Source: Streptomyces albogriseolus (GTDB lineage: Bacteria > Actinomycetota > Actinomycetes > Streptomycetales > Streptomycetaceae). From it: a DNA stretch of 57,718 nucleotides. Under the pieces are notes generated by a model. The model was not told where the DNA came from. It did not search any database and saw only the letters and a program-made list of their open reading frames with translations. The stretch lies in the NCBI GenBank assembly GCA_014650475.1, contig BMVA01000030.1, forward strand, positions 1-57,718. Direction: 5' to 3'. Position numbers and translations under genes: made by a program. The stretch's first letter is position 1, and each line of letters opens with the position of its first letter. Shown here piece after piece: positions 16,142 to 24,864 of the stretch.

Positions 16142-17403
16142 GGCCGCGCACCTGGGTGCTGCTGCTGGCCGCCCTGTTCGCGCTGATGCAACTGGCCACC
16201 GTGGAGGGCCGCGACACCCCCGACAGCAAGAACTACGTGTCGTACGCGCTGAGTCTGACCGGCGCGGACAAGCGGGAGGCGGCGGCCGCCACCATCGACC
16301 ACTACTGCGCGGGGAAGGCGGCGATGGCGCACCGCGCGCAGAACGTGGACGTGGTGCGCTTCCACGCCCCGGACCCCGCGCCCCGGGTCCTCAAGGAGTG
16401 CCGGGAGCAGGAGTGGCGGCAGGTGGAGGCGCGCCTCGCGGCCGGGGACACCGCCGGGCACACGGTGCCGTTCATGCCGGAGCGGTTCATGCGGATCTTC
16501 GAGGTGCGGCCCGGCTACCCGCTGGTCCTGACGCCGTTCGTCGCGCTGCTCGGGGTGACGTGGGGCGTGTGGGCGGCGGGCGTGGTGATCACCTGCGCGG
16601 GCGGGGTGCTCGCGTACCTGGTGCTGCGCACGCTGGCCGCGCCGGTGCCGCTCGCGCTCACCGGGATGACGCTGTACCTCGTCCTGCCGAGCGGGACGAC
16701 GGCGATGCGCCCGATGACCGAGGGCCTGATGCTGGCGCTCACCCTGGCCGCGCTGTGGGGCTGCGCCCTGGTGCTGGGCGGGACGAGACCCCGGGCGGGC
16801 CTGGCCCTCGTCGGGGGCGCGCTGCTCGCGCTGTTCACCGTGAAGCACTCCCAGGCGCTGTTCCTCGGGGCCTGCCTGGCGGCGGCGGGCGTGGCGGTCG
16901 CGGTACGGCGGCGGTGGCGGGGGATGCCGGCGGGGCGCGGTCCCGCGGCGCTCGCCGCGGTGGGGTGCGCGGGGGTGCTGGGCACGGTGCTGGTGTCCCG
17001 GCTGCTGGACTACCCGTCGGTGTCGGAGAGCGTGCAGGACCTGCTCACCGGCCACTTCGCCCGGCCGGACCGGGAGCGGCCGTGGGCGGAGTTCCTCCAG
17101 CTCCAGGGGAACTTCTGGATGGAGTGGGCACGGCGACAGCTGTGGGAGCCGTTCTTCGCGGCGGCGCTGGTGGCGGGCGCGCTCGGGGCGCGGCGGCGGC
17201 CGGCGTTCGGGGTCTTCCTGGCCGCGGCGGCCTGCACGGGAATCCTCAACCAGGCGGGGCACCCGGACATCAACATCTGGGGCGACCGGCTGATCACGCT
17301 GGCCTGGCTGCTGCCCGTGCTGGGGGTGCCGCTGCTGCTGGAGCCGGTGCTGCGGCGGGCGGTGGTGCCCGCCCAGGGGGCGCCGGTGGAGCCGGTGGGC
17401 TGA
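16138..17403 (+). CDS. Polytopic membrane protein, probable GT-C glycosyltransferase
   Basis: 421 aa from GTG 16138, overlapping the upstream stop. A first helix (VLLLAALFALMQLATVEG) is followed by a large outer loop of about 90 residues opening with RDTPDSKNYVSYALSL; an acidic residue in this first loop is the usual catalytic site of GT-C enzymes that use lipid-linked sugars. The loop has two Cys (DHYCAGK, KECREQE). About nine more hydrophobic segments follow. Sequence similarity to any named enzyme is weak, so the class is inferred from topology and context. Last gene of the 11722-17403 operon. Confidence 0.75.
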   Translation: MRPRTWVLLLAALFALMQLATVEGRDTPDSKNYVSYALSLTGADKREAAAATIDHYCAGKAAMAHRAQNVDVVRFHAPDPAPRVLKECREQEWRQVEARLAAGDTAGHTVPFMPERFMRIFEVRPGYPLVLTPFVALLGVTWGVWAAGVVITCAGGVLAYLVLRTLAAPVPLALTGMTLYLVLPSGTTAMRPMTEGLMLALTLAALWGCALVLGGTRPRAGLALVGGALLALFTVKHSQALFLGACLAAAGVAVAVRRRWRGMPAGRGPAALAAVGCAGVLGTVLVSRLLDYPSVSESVQDLLTGHFARPDRERPWAEFLQLQGNFWMEWARRQLWEPFFAAALVAGALGARRRPAFGVFLAAAACTGILNQAGHPDINIWGDRLITLAWLLPVLGVPLLLEPVLRRAVVPAQGAPVEPVG

Positions 17404-17408
17404 CCGGG

Positions 17409-17428
17409 CGTCACCCGAAGAGGTGACG
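17409..17428. terminator. Hairpin after the 11722-17403 operon
   Basis: CGTCACC / GGTGACG, 7-bp perfect stem with a 6-nt loop, five bases after the stop at 17401-17403. A second small GGGCA/TGCCC hairpin follows at about 17461, before the next gene. Confidence 0.5.
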
Positions 17429-17499
17429 GTCGGCCAGAAGCAGTCCATGGACGGGAACATTGGGCAAATGCCCCGAATGCCCCTTTCTCTTCGCATCCG

Positions 17500-19059
17500 A
17501 TGAGCGCCGGCGTCCTCCTCCGGCGCCGCACGGTGGACGGCGCCACGGCGCTGCGCGGCGGCGGGTCCTGGCGCCCGACGCCGTACCAGTGCGCCGGCTT
17601 CCTGTTCTTCCTGGTGATGACCCTGGCGTTCTGGCGGGTGCCGCTGTGCTGCGACGCCGGCCAGCACGCGGCGGTCGTGGAGCGCCTCAAGACCGATCTG
17701 CTGCACCCCCGCCACCCGATGGCGGACCTGCCCGGCGCGGGCAGCCCCTACTACTCGCCGTACGCCGTGGCGCAGGGCGCGTTCGCCCGGCTGACCGGGC
17801 TGGGCGGCTGGGAGGTGCTGCGGCTGACCGGGCCGCTGAACCTGCTGGTGCTGCTCACCGGTCTGGGCCGCTTCGTGCGGGTGCTCACCCCGCGCCCCTG
17901 GGCGCCGGTGCTGGCGCTCGCCGCGACGGCCCTGCTCTGGGGGGTGGAGCGCGCCTGGTGGAGCGGCTATCTGAACCTGATGTCGATGACGGGCAACCTG
18001 CCCTACCCGTCGGCGTTCGCGATCGGGCTCGCCTTCTGGGCGTGGGCGCTGACCGGCGCGCGGGCCCGGGACACCGGGGGCGTGCGGTATCTGGGGCCGG
18101 GCGGTCTGCGCCCGCCGGCCGGGTACGCGGGCCTCGGCCTGCTGTACGGGCTGATCCTGCTGGTGCACCCGATCACCGCGGTCGCGGCCGCGCTGGGGGC
18201 GCTGGCGCTGGTGGCCGGGTGGCAGCGGCGCTGGTCGGCGGCGCTGGCCGGGCGCTGGGCGCTGACCGGCGCGGTGGCGCTGCTGACGGCGGCCTGCTGG
18301 CCGTACTTCGACGTGTTCGCGCTGGCCGGGGACGGCAGCGTGGACGCGATGCACCGGCGGCTGTACCTGGATCTGCCCGGGCAGTTCGGGCTGGCGCTGC
18401 TGGGGCTGCCGGCCCTGTGGCTGCGGGCCCGGCGCTCACGGCGGGACCCGCTGGTGCTGATGTTCGCCCTGGACTGTGCGGTCGTGGCGTACGGCTGGGT
18501 GAGCGGCCACTACACCTACGGGCGGGCCCTGGGGCTGACGCTGGTGCCGCTGCAGCTCGCCCTGGCGGTGGAGCTGGCGGCGCCCCGCCCGTGGCCGGTC
18601 TGGCGGCGGCTGCTGGGCGGGGCCGCGGCGGCGGGGGCCGTGGCCGGGTTCCTGACCGTGCACGCCGGGGCGCTGGTGCCCCCGGCGGCGGACCCGGTCG
18701 GCTTCCGGCAGCCCCCGGACTGGCCGGCGTACGACTGGGCCGCGCGGCACATCGCCCCGGGGGAGGTGGTGATCACCGACGGATACTACGCCGTCCACGC
18801 CATCGCCGGGTACGGGCCGAACCTGGCCGCACCCGCCTGGCCGGACGCCTCGCTGGACGAACGGGAGCGACTGCGGCGGCTGGCCGATGTGCGTGCGTAC
18901 CTGGATCCCGCCTCGACCCGCGCCCTGCGGGACACGGTGGTCCGCCGCTACTCGGTGCGCTGGCTGCTCCTCACGCCGTACCAGCGGGTGCCCGAAGAGG
19001 CCGTGGTGGTGGCCTGGAGCCGGCGCACCGGCGAGGTGCTGGCGCGGGTCTCGGGCTAG
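17500..19059 (+). CDS. Polytopic membrane protein, GT-C-like (paralogue A)
   Basis: 519 aa, ATG 17500; the ribosome site is weak. About ten hydrophobic segments. The first outer loop has PLCCDAGQHAAVVERL and SPYYSPY, then PYPSAFAIGLAFW, CWPYFDVFALAG, GHYTYGRALG and a soluble C-terminal tail of about 130 residues. The same motif series occurs in the gene at 28769 on the opposite strand (GDLGIHAATVQRL, SPYYSPW, AYPSTFTLGLAFHFW, WPYYDFFALA, GHYSWGRALP), so the two are paralogues. The D-x-x-x-H in the first loop could be a GT-C active site. Function inferred only. Its stop is 3 bp from the convergent end of ohr. Confidence 0.75.
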   Translation: MSAGVLLRRRTVDGATALRGGGSWRPTPYQCAGFLFFLVMTLAFWRVPLCCDAGQHAAVVERLKTDLLHPRHPMADLPGAGSPYYSPYAVAQGAFARLTGLGGWEVLRLTGPLNLLVLLTGLGRFVRVLTPRPWAPVLALAATALLWGVERAWWSGYLNLMSMTGNLPYPSAFAIGLAFWAWALTGARARDTGGVRYLGPGGLRPPAGYAGLGLLYGLILLVHPITAVAAALGALALVAGWQRRWSAALAGRWALTGAVALLTAACWPYFDVFALAGDGSVDAMHRRLYLDLPGQFGLALLGLPALWLRARRSRRDPLVLMFALDCAVVAYGWVSGHYTYGRALGLTLVPLQLALAVELAAPRPWPVWRRLLGGAAAAGAVAGFLTVHAGALVPPAADPVGFRQPPDWPAYDWAARHIAPGEVVITDGYYAVHAIAGYGPNLAAPAWPDASLDERERLRRLADVRAYLDPASTRALRDTVVRRYSVRWLLLTPYQRVPEEAVVVAWSRRTGEVLARVSG

Positions 19060-19062
19060 GGA

Positions 19063-19476
19063 CTACTCGACGACGAGCTCGACGGGGATGTTGCCGCGGG
19101 TGGCGTTGGAGTAGGGGCAGACCTGGTGCGCCTGCTCGACCAGCTTGAGGCCGGTCTCCTCGTCGAGGCTGTCGGGCAGCTCGATGCGGAGCGTCACGGC
19201 GAGCGCGAAGCCCTCGCCCTGCTTGCCGATGCCGACCTCGGCGGTCACGGCGGCCTCGCTGACGTCCACCTTGGCGGCGCGGCCGACGGCGCCGAGGGCG
19301 CTGCCGAAGCAGGCCGCGTAGCCGGCGGCGAAGAGCTGCTCCGGGTTGGTGCCCTTGCCGTCGCCGCCCAGCTCCTTGGGGGCGCTCAGGCCGACGTCCA
19401 GCTTGCCGTCGGAGGTGACGGCGCGGCCCTCGCGACCGTGGGTGGCGGTGGCGACTGCGGTGTAGAGCGCGTCCAT
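19063..19476 (-). CDS. ohr: Organic hydroperoxide resistance protein (Ohr/OsmC family)
   Basis: 137 aa from ATG 19476, preceded by AAGG. Ohr is a thiol peroxidase that reduces organic and fatty-acid hydroperoxides. Both redox cysteines are present: Cys56 in AACFGSAL and Cys120 in VCPYSNATRGNI; the conserved Arg near residue 18 is also there. It is divergent from a MarR-type gene with an AT-rich palindromic operator between them, the standard ohr/ohrR arrangement. The module interrupts the envelope gene cluster. Confidence 0.95.
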   Translation of the reverse strand: MDALYTAVATATHGREGRAVTSDGKLDVGLSAPKELGGDGKGTNPEQLFAAGYAACFGSALGAVGRAAKVDVSEAAVTAEVGIGKQGEGFALAVTLRIELPDSLDEETGLKLVEQAHQVCPYSNATRGNIPVELVVE

Positions 19477-19550
19477 GGGGAGACCTTTCGTCTGCGGCGG
19501 GTGACCGGCCAGGTCGCGGGGACCCGGCCTCCGTGGGCTCAAGTAGAGCA

Positions 19551-19574
19551 CACAATTTAATTGGACACAACCAA
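19551..19574. promoter_or_regulatory. Probable OhrR operator
   Basis: CAATTTAATTG at 19553-19563 is a perfect palindrome about a central T, and TTGGACACAACCAA at 19561-19574 is a second inverted repeat sharing its left arm. This is the only strongly AT-rich stretch between ohr and ohrR. OhrR proteins bind AATT-type palindromes here, so peroxide-relieved repression of both genes is expected. Confidence 0.7.
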
Positions 19575-19602
19575 ATGGCTCGCACAGCGCTACCCTGGAC
19601 GC

Positions 19603-20097
19603 ATGACAGCCACACCCAGCCCCTCCCCGGCGACGGACGCGCCGGCCGTTTCGGACGACTGGCTCCGTCTCGACCAGCAGATCTGCTTCAGCCTGAACTC
19701 CGCCGTCCGCGCCTTCAACGGCGTCTACCGGGTGCTGCTGAAGGACCTCGGCCTCACCTACCCGCAGTACCTGGTCATGCTGGTGCTGTGGGAGGACGGC
19801 ACGCTGCCGGTGAAGCGGCTGGGCGAGCGTCTGCGCCTGGACTCCGGCACCCTGTCCCCGCTGCTCAAGCGGCTGGAGGCGGCCGGTCTGGTGCACCGGG
19901 AGCGCAGCGCGCGCGACGAGCGGTCCGTCGAGGTGCGGCTCACCGAGGAGGGCGCCGCACTGCGCGAGCAGGCCGTGCGGGTGCCGCGCCGGATCGCCGC
20001 CGCCACCGGACTGCGGGCCGAGGAGATGCGCGCCCTCGGCGCCACCCTCGCCGACCTCACCGCCGCCCTGGACCAGGCGGCCGCCGAAGGGGCCTGA
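19603..20097 (+). CDS. ohrR: MarR-family peroxide-sensing repressor OhrR
   Basis: 164 aa from ATG 19603; an in-frame ATG at 19561 lies inside the operator and is unlikely. The winged helix covers LTYPQYLVMLVLWEDGTLPVKRLGERLRLDSGTLSPLLKRLE (residues about 52-95) with the wing RSARDERSVEVRLTEEG. Cys28 in QQICFSLNSAVRAF is the sensing cysteine found in OhrR proteins; its oxidation releases DNA. Divergently placed next to its expected target ohr. Confidence 0.93.
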   Translation: MTATPSPSPATDAPAVSDDWLRLDQQICFSLNSAVRAFNGVYRVLLKDLGLTYPQYLVMLVLWEDGTLPVKRLGERLRLDSGTLSPLLKRLEAAGLVHRERSARDERSVEVRLTEEGAALREQAVRVPRRIAAATGLRAEEMRALGATLADLTAALDQAAAEGA

Positions 20098-20182
20098 CGC
20101 CCGCCGGGACCACCCCGGGGTGCGGGACGGCACGCGCCGGGCGAGCGTGGAGTGAACCTCCGCCGCGCGCCCCGAGGATGCC

Positions 20183-21799
20183 ATGCGCCTGCGCCCCGAC
20201 CCCACCCCGGCCGACGCCGACGCCGTCTCGGTCGTCGTCATAGGCCATGACGACATCGCCCATGTGGCCGACGCGGTGCGCTCCGCGCTCGGGCAGGGGA
20301 CCGCCGTGCGGGAGGTCGTCGCCGTGGACGACTGCTCCACGGACGGCAGCGCGGAGCTGCTGGACCGGCTGGCCGCCGCCGAGCCCCGGCTGCGGGTGAT
20401 CCGGCTGCCGGTGAACAGCGGCGGCTGCGGCACCCCGCGCAACACCGGGCTGGACGCGGTGACCGGCCCGTACGTGATGTTCCTGGACAGCGACGACGTA
20501 CTGCCGCCCGGCGCCGTGGACGCGCTCCTCGCCGCCGCCCGGGAGACGGACGCGCAGGTCACGGGCGGTCTGTGCGTGCGCCGCGAGCTGCCCTCGGGCC
20601 GCGAGGTGCCGTGGGAGCCCGCCCTGTACGCCGCCCCCGCCGTCCTCGCCCGCCCGGCCGACCGCCCGCGCCTGGTCCGCGACACCCTGAGCGTGAACAA
20701 GCTGTACGCGACGGACTTCCTGCGCGCGCACGGCATCCGGTTCCCCGACGGTCGCTTCCCCTACGAGGACATCGTGTTCACGGCGCGGGTGTGGGCCGCC
20801 GCGCCGCGCGTCGCCCTGGTCCCTGACCGGGTGTACGTCTGGCACGTGCGCCGCGCCGCGCGACGGCTGTCGATCTCGCTGGACCGCGCGGGCGTCGACA
20901 ACTGGCGCGCCCGCACGCACGCCTGCCGCACCGCCCACACGGTCCTGCTGGACGCCGGGGAGAAACGGCTGGCGCGCGCCGTCCGCGCCAAGTTCCTCGA
21001 CCACGACCTGCGTATGTACGTCCGCGAGCTGCCGCAGCGCGACGACGCCTACCGCCGTGCGTGGTGGGCCCACACCCGCGAGCACCTCGCGGAGTACGAC
21101 GCCGCCGACCGCTCGGGCGACCCGGCCGCCCCCGGCACGCTGCTCGCGCGGGTGCTGCTGGCCTCTCCCGAGCCGCGCGACCTGCCCCGGCTGCGGGAGC
21201 TGGCGGCCCGCCCGGCCCGGCTGCGCCCGCCGTACGCCCGCACGGCCGACGGCACGCCCTGCTGGTCGGCGGAGCTGCCCGGGGTCACCCTGGAGTCCCT
21301 GCCGGAGCGCCCCGTCCGCCTGCTGCCGCTCGCCGTGGACGCGGAGCTGCGCGCCCGTACCCGCCTACTGCGGCTGCGTCTGCACGAGCTGTACGGCGCG
21401 GTCGCGCGGGCCGGTCCCGTGGACGCGGAGGTGGAGTGGCGCCACCGGGACCGCGCGGGCCTGGTGCTGCGCCGTACCGTGCCCCTGCGTTCGGCCGCCG
21501 AGGGCACCTGGACCGCCGAGGCGCCCGTCCCGCTGGAGCGGCTGGCGTCCCTCGGCGCGGGCGCCTGGGACCTGCGGCTGCGGCTGCGCTTCCGCGACGG
21601 CGCGGCCCGCACCGTCTCCGCCCACGCCCTCGCCGGCCCCGGACTGCTGCGCCCCCGCGCCGTCCCGAGCCGCCGCTACGGCCTGGTCCTCGTCCGCCCC
21701 TACGCCACCCATGGCGGCGCGCTGGCCCTGCGGGTGGCGGCGGGAGCGCAGGGCGCGGGGCGCGTGCTGGCCGGACGGCTGCGGCGGTTGCTGCCCTGA
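20183..21799 (+). CDS. GT2 glycosyltransferase, TarS/TarP-like
   Basis: 538 aa, ATG 20183. Residues 14-215 are a GT-A GT2 domain: SVVVIGHDDIAHVADAVRSA, VAVDDCSTDGS (Asp49/50), SGGCGTPRNTGLD, FLDSDDVLPPG (DSDD 102-105) and FPYEDIVFTARVW, the acidic catalytic region. Residues about 230-330 are helical and 370-500 are beta-rich, like the accessory domains of staphylococcal wall teichoic acid glycosyltransferases. A paralogue lies at 27060. The likely role is adding a sugar side chain to a polyol-phosphate polymer, inferred from family and neighbours. The last 130 bp are repeated twice more downstream. Confidence 0.85.
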   Translation: MRLRPDPTPADADAVSVVVIGHDDIAHVADAVRSALGQGTAVREVVAVDDCSTDGSAELLDRLAAAEPRLRVIRLPVNSGGCGTPRNTGLDAVTGPYVMFLDSDDVLPPGAVDALLAAARETDAQVTGGLCVRRELPSGREVPWEPALYAAPAVLARPADRPRLVRDTLSVNKLYATDFLRAHGIRFPDGRFPYEDIVFTARVWAAAPRVALVPDRVYVWHVRRAARRLSISLDRAGVDNWRARTHACRTAHTVLLDAGEKRLARAVRAKFLDHDLRMYVRELPQRDDAYRRAWWAHTREHLAEYDAADRSGDPAAPGTLLARVLLASPEPRDLPRLRELAARPARLRPPYARTADGTPCWSAELPGVTLESLPERPVRLLPLAVDAELRARTRLLRLRLHELYGAVARAGPVDAEVEWRHRDRAGLVLRRTVPLRSAAEGTWTAEAPVPLERLASLGAGAWDLRLRLRFRDGAARTVSAHALAGPGLLRPRAVPSRRYGLVLVRPYATHGGALALRVAAGAQGAGRVLAGRLRRLLP

Positions 21800-22190
21800 C
21801 ACGCACCCGCACCACCTCGGCCGCTCCGCCCCCGCGGCCACGCCGAGCCACCAGCTACGGTCTCGTTGCCGTCCGCCCTCGCCCACCCCCAGGCGCACCG
21901 GCCCGCGGGTCGCGGCGGGCGCACGGGGCGCGGGGCGGGTGCTGGCCGGACGGCTGCGGCGGTTGCTGCCCTGACGCCAACCCGCACCACCTCGGCCGCT
22001 CCGTCCCCGCGGCCACCCCGAGCCACCGCCACGGCCCGGTCGCCGTCCCCCCTCACCCACCCCCGGGGCGCACCGGCCCACGGGTCGCGGCGGGCGCACG
22101 GGTCGCAGGCCGGGTGCCGGCCGGACGGCTGCACCGGTGGCTGCCTGAGCCGGGGGCACACCGGTCCTGCGGGCCGCGACAGCGGCACAG
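21668..22190 (+). repeat. About 175-bp tandem repeat of the glycosyltransferase 3' end, three copies
   Basis: Units start near 21668, 21846 and 22021. Each holds the last ~40 codons of the gene plus its downstream spacer, with the stop codon recurring at 21797, 21972 and 22146 (175 and 174 bp apart). Copy 2 keeps CCGGACGGCTGCGGCGGTTG and the CACCACCTCGGCCGCTCCG spacer almost unchanged; copy 3 is more diverged. No separate start codon belongs to copies 2 and 3, so they look like non-coding duplicates. They account for nearly all of the 452 bp between the genes at 21799 and 22252. Confidence 0.85.
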
Positions 22191-22251
22191 CGCGCAGGCC
22201 GGGTACCGGCCGGGAACCCGCGCCGATGGTCCACCTGGCGCGAGCCGGGGC

Positions 22252-22875
22252 TCAGAGCGCCCTGAGCGCCTGGGCGGTCGCGCGGGACAGGCCGTCCAGG
22301 TAGCCCTTGGGGAGCTTCGGGCTGCGGATCACCACCGAGCGCCAGTACAGCGGCCCGGAGATCAGGTCGAGGGCCAGGGCGTGGTCCACGCCGGCGTCGA
22401 TCTCGCCCCGCTCCTGGGCCGCGGTGACGATGCCCTTGGCGACCCCGTCCTGGCCCTCGCGCAGGGCCTTCTGCACGGCCTCGGCGATCTCGGGATTGCG
22501 GGCGGCCTCGGCCTGGAGGTCGGGGAGGATCTGCGAGGCGACGGGGTGGCGCAGGGCGCGCGAGCTGACCTCGTAGAGCAGGCGCAGGTCGCTCTCCAGG
22601 GAGCCGGTGTCGGGCGCGGGCAGGCCCTGGACGGCGAGCGCGGAGACCACGTCGAGGACGACGTGCAGCTTGGAGCGCCAGCGGCGGTACACCGCGGTCT
22701 TACCGACGCCCGCGCGGCGCGCGATGCCCTCGATCGACATCCGGGCGTAGCCGACGGCGGCGAGCTCCTCGAAGACGGCCGTCCGGATGGCCTCGGTGAC
22801 GTCCTCGCGCAGGACGGCGGCCCCGGCGGGAGCCCGGCGGCGCGGACGTGGCTCGGGCGCGTCGGCGTTCGTCAT
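22252..22875 (-). CDS. TetR-family transcriptional regulator
   Basis: 207 aa from ATG 22875 with GGAGCG four bases upstream; ATG 22887 is an alternative. The DNA-binding helix-turn-helix is at about residues 40-75 (ARMSIEGIARRAGVGKTAVYRRWRS). The C-terminal ligand domain resembles TetR_C-type pockets (LYEVSSRALRHPVASQILPD, ALALDLISGPLYWRSVV). It is divergent from the ABC exporter operon, and the intervening region carries duplicated sites, so repression of the exporter and of itself is likely. The ligand is unknown. Confidence 0.9.
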   Translation of the reverse strand: MTNADAPEPRPRRRAPAGAAVLREDVTEAIRTAVFEELAAVGYARMSIEGIARRAGVGKTAVYRRWRSKLHVVLDVVSALAVQGLPAPDTGSLESDLRLLYEVSSRALRHPVASQILPDLQAEAARNPEIAEAVQKALREGQDGVAKGIVTAAQERGEIDAGVDHALALDLISGPLYWRSVVIRSPKLPKGYLDGLSRATAQALRAL

Positions 22876-22902
22876 GCGCTCCAGCATAGGCCGCCCGCGT
22901 AG

Positions 22903-22988
22903 CGACGATACGGTTGCGTTCCGACGCGCATTCGACCTACGCTCGTCGACACGACGATACGGTCCCGTTCCGACGTCGGAATCGTCGT
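22903..22988 (+). promoter_or_regulatory. Exporter promoter flanked by two TetR-type operator sites
   Basis: CGACGATACGGTTGCGTTCCGACG-like 24-bp boxes occur at 22903-22926 and 22952-22975, in the same orientation and 49 bp apart, differing at two or three bases. TTGCGT (22914-22919) and TACGCT (22938-22943), 18 bp apart, form a promoter reading into the permease gene. Box 1 covers the -35 and box 2 falls just after the expected start point. A 14-bp perfect palindrome TTCCGACGTCGGAA (22968-22981) overlaps box 2. The divergent tetR is the obvious binding candidate. Confidence 0.65.
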
Positions 22989-23018
22989 CCCACCCCCCTC
23001 CTAGCGAAAGCAGCGGAT

Positions 23019-23948
23019 GTGAGTCAGGCACTCGACACACCGCCCGCCGCGTCGGCGCGCCCGGAACCGCCCGAGACCGACCTCGCGGCGCTCGCCGCCC
23101 GGCACGGCCTCACGGTCAGCGGCGCCCGCCCGCCCCTCGGCGCATACGTCCGCCAGCTCTGGGGGCGGCGCCACTTCATCCTGGCCTTCTCGCAGGCCAA
23201 GCTGACCGCCCAGTACAGCAAGGCGAAGCTCGGGCAGCTGTGGCAGGTGGCGACGCCGCTGCTGAACGCGGCGGTGTACTTCTTCATCTTCGGCCTGCTG
23301 CTCGGCGCCCGGAAGGGCATACCGAGCGACGTGTATGTGCCGTTCCTGGTGACGGGCGTGTTCGTGTTCACCTTCACCCAGAGCTCGGTGCTCGCGGGCG
23401 TGCGGGCGATCTCGGGCAACCTGGGCCTGGTGCGGGCGCTGCACTTCCCGCGGGCGTCGCTGCCGATCTCGTTCGCGCTCCAGCAGCTCCAGCAGCTGCT
23501 GTTCTCGATGATCGTCCTGGTCGTCATCATGATCGGGTTCCGCAGCTACCCGGACGCGTCCTGGCTGCTGGTGGTGCCCGCCCTGGCGCTGCAGTTCGTG
23601 TTCAACACCGGCCTGGCGCTGATCTTCGCCCGCATGGGCAGCAAGACCCCCGACCTGGCGCAGCTGATGCCGTTCGTGCTGCGGACCTGGATGTACGCGT
23701 CCGGGGTGATGTTCTCCATCCCCGCGATGCTGGAGGACAAGAACGTCCCCGCCTGGCTGGCGGACGTCCTCCAGTGGAACCCGGCGGCGGTCTACATGGA
23801 CCTCGTACGGTTCGCGCTGATCGACCAGTACGACTCGTCCTACCTGCCCCCGCACGTCTGGGCGTTCGCGCTGGGCTGGGCGGTGCTGGCCGGCGTGGTC
23901 GGCTTCGTCTACTTCTGGAAGGCAGAGGAGAGGTACGGCCGTGGCTGA
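23019..23948 (+). CDS. ABC-2 type polysaccharide/teichoic acid exporter permease (TagG/Wzm-like)
   Basis: 309 aa from GTG 23019. After a 50-residue cytoplasmic N-terminus come an amphipathic stretch (FILAFSQAKLTAQYSKAKLGQLW) and six hydrophobic segments, as in ABC-2 permeases of the TagG/Wzm group (YFFIFGLLLG, VPFLVTGVFVFTFT, LFSMIVLVVIMIGF, LLVVPALALQFVFN and others). It pairs with the ATPase at 23941, whose start overlaps its end by 8 bp. Together they would flip a lipid-linked polymer made by the neighbouring transferases across the membrane. Confidence 0.92.
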   Translation: MSQALDTPPAASARPEPPETDLAALAARHGLTVSGARPPLGAYVRQLWGRRHFILAFSQAKLTAQYSKAKLGQLWQVATPLLNAAVYFFIFGLLLGARKGIPSDVYVPFLVTGVFVFTFTQSSVLAGVRAISGNLGLVRALHFPRASLPISFALQQLQQLLFSMIVLVVIMIGFRSYPDASWLLVVPALALQFVFNTGLALIFARMGSKTPDLAQLMPFVLRTWMYASGVMFSIPAMLEDKNVPAWLADVLQWNPAAVYMDLVRFALIDQYDSSYLPPHVWAFALGWAVLAGVVGFVYFWKAEERYGRG

Positions 23949-24732
23949 CACCCCCCAGGACAGGAGGCCGACGGTCGTCGCCGACGGCGTCGACGTGGTC
24001 TACCGGGTCAACGGCACCGGCGCCGGACGCGGCACCGCGACCGCCGCGCTCAACCGCATGCTCCGCCGCAAGCAGACCGAGAAGGCGTCCGGCGTGCGCC
24101 GGGTGCACGCCGTGCGGAACGTGTCCTTCGTCGCCTACCGGGGCGAGGCGATCGGGCTGATCGGCACCAACGGCTCCGGCAAGTCCACACTGCTCAAGGC
24201 CGTGGCCGGACTGCTCCCGGTGGAGAACGGACACATCTACACCGACGGCCAGCCGTCCCTGCTCGGCGTCAACGCGGCGCTGATGGCCGACCTGACGGGC
24301 GAGCGCAACGTGCTGCTCGGCGGGCTCGCGATGGGCATGTCCCGCGAGGAGGTGAAGGCGCGCTACCAGGACATCGTCGACTTCTCCGGGATCAACGAGA
24401 AGGGCGACTTCATCACCCTGCCGATGCGCACCTACTCCTCCGGCATGGCCGCCCGTCTGCGTTTCTCCATCGCCGCCGCCAAGGACCACGACGTGCTCCT
24501 CGTCGACGAGGCGCTGGCCACCGGCGACCGCTCCTTCCAGAAGCGCTCCGAGGCCCGTATCCGCGAACTGCGCAAGCACGCCGGAACGGTGTTCCTGGTC
24601 AGCCACAACAACAAGTCCATCCGCGACACCTGCGACCGGGTGCTGTGGCTGGAGCGCGGCGAGCTGCGCATGGACGGGCCGACGGACGAGGTGCTCAAGG
24701 AGTACGAGAAGTTCACCGGAGCGAGCCGCTAG
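23941..24732 (+). CDS. ABC transporter ATPase (TagH/Wzt-like)
   Basis: 263 aa, GTG 23941. Walker A GTNGSGKST is at 75-83, the signature is YSSGM at 165-169 (the variant typical of Wzt/TagH ATPases instead of LSGGQ), Walker B VLLVDE at 185-190 and the H-loop His at 222 (LVSHN). It ends soon after the ATPase core, so it lacks the C-terminal carbohydrate-binding domain that some Wzt proteins use to select capped polymers. Energises the permease encoded immediately upstream. Confidence 0.94.
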   Translation: MADTPQDRRPTVVADGVDVVYRVNGTGAGRGTATAALNRMLRRKQTEKASGVRRVHAVRNVSFVAYRGEAIGLIGTNGSGKSTLLKAVAGLLPVENGHIYTDGQPSLLGVNAALMADLTGERNVLLGGLAMGMSREEVKARYQDIVDFSGINEKGDFITLPMRTYSSGMAARLRFSIAAAKDHDVLLVDEALATGDRSFQKRSEARIRELRKHAGTVFLVSHNNKSIRDTCDRVLWLERGELRMDGPTDEVLKEYEKFTGASR

Positions 24733-24864
24733 CAGGCCGGCGCGGGCGCGGCAAGCGCCGTTCGGGCGAACCCTCCGCCGTCCGATTCGTCCCATCGGTG
24801 TCACTATGACTGGATACGACCGACGGGACCGTCCGCGCCGACGAGCAGCCGAAGGAGCCCCGTG

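Noticed and set aside
21057-21974. Plus-strand frames that run through the tandem 3' repeats
   Set aside because: They are shifted relative to the glycosyltransferase frame and enter the second repeat only by chance; the repeats have no start codon of their own.
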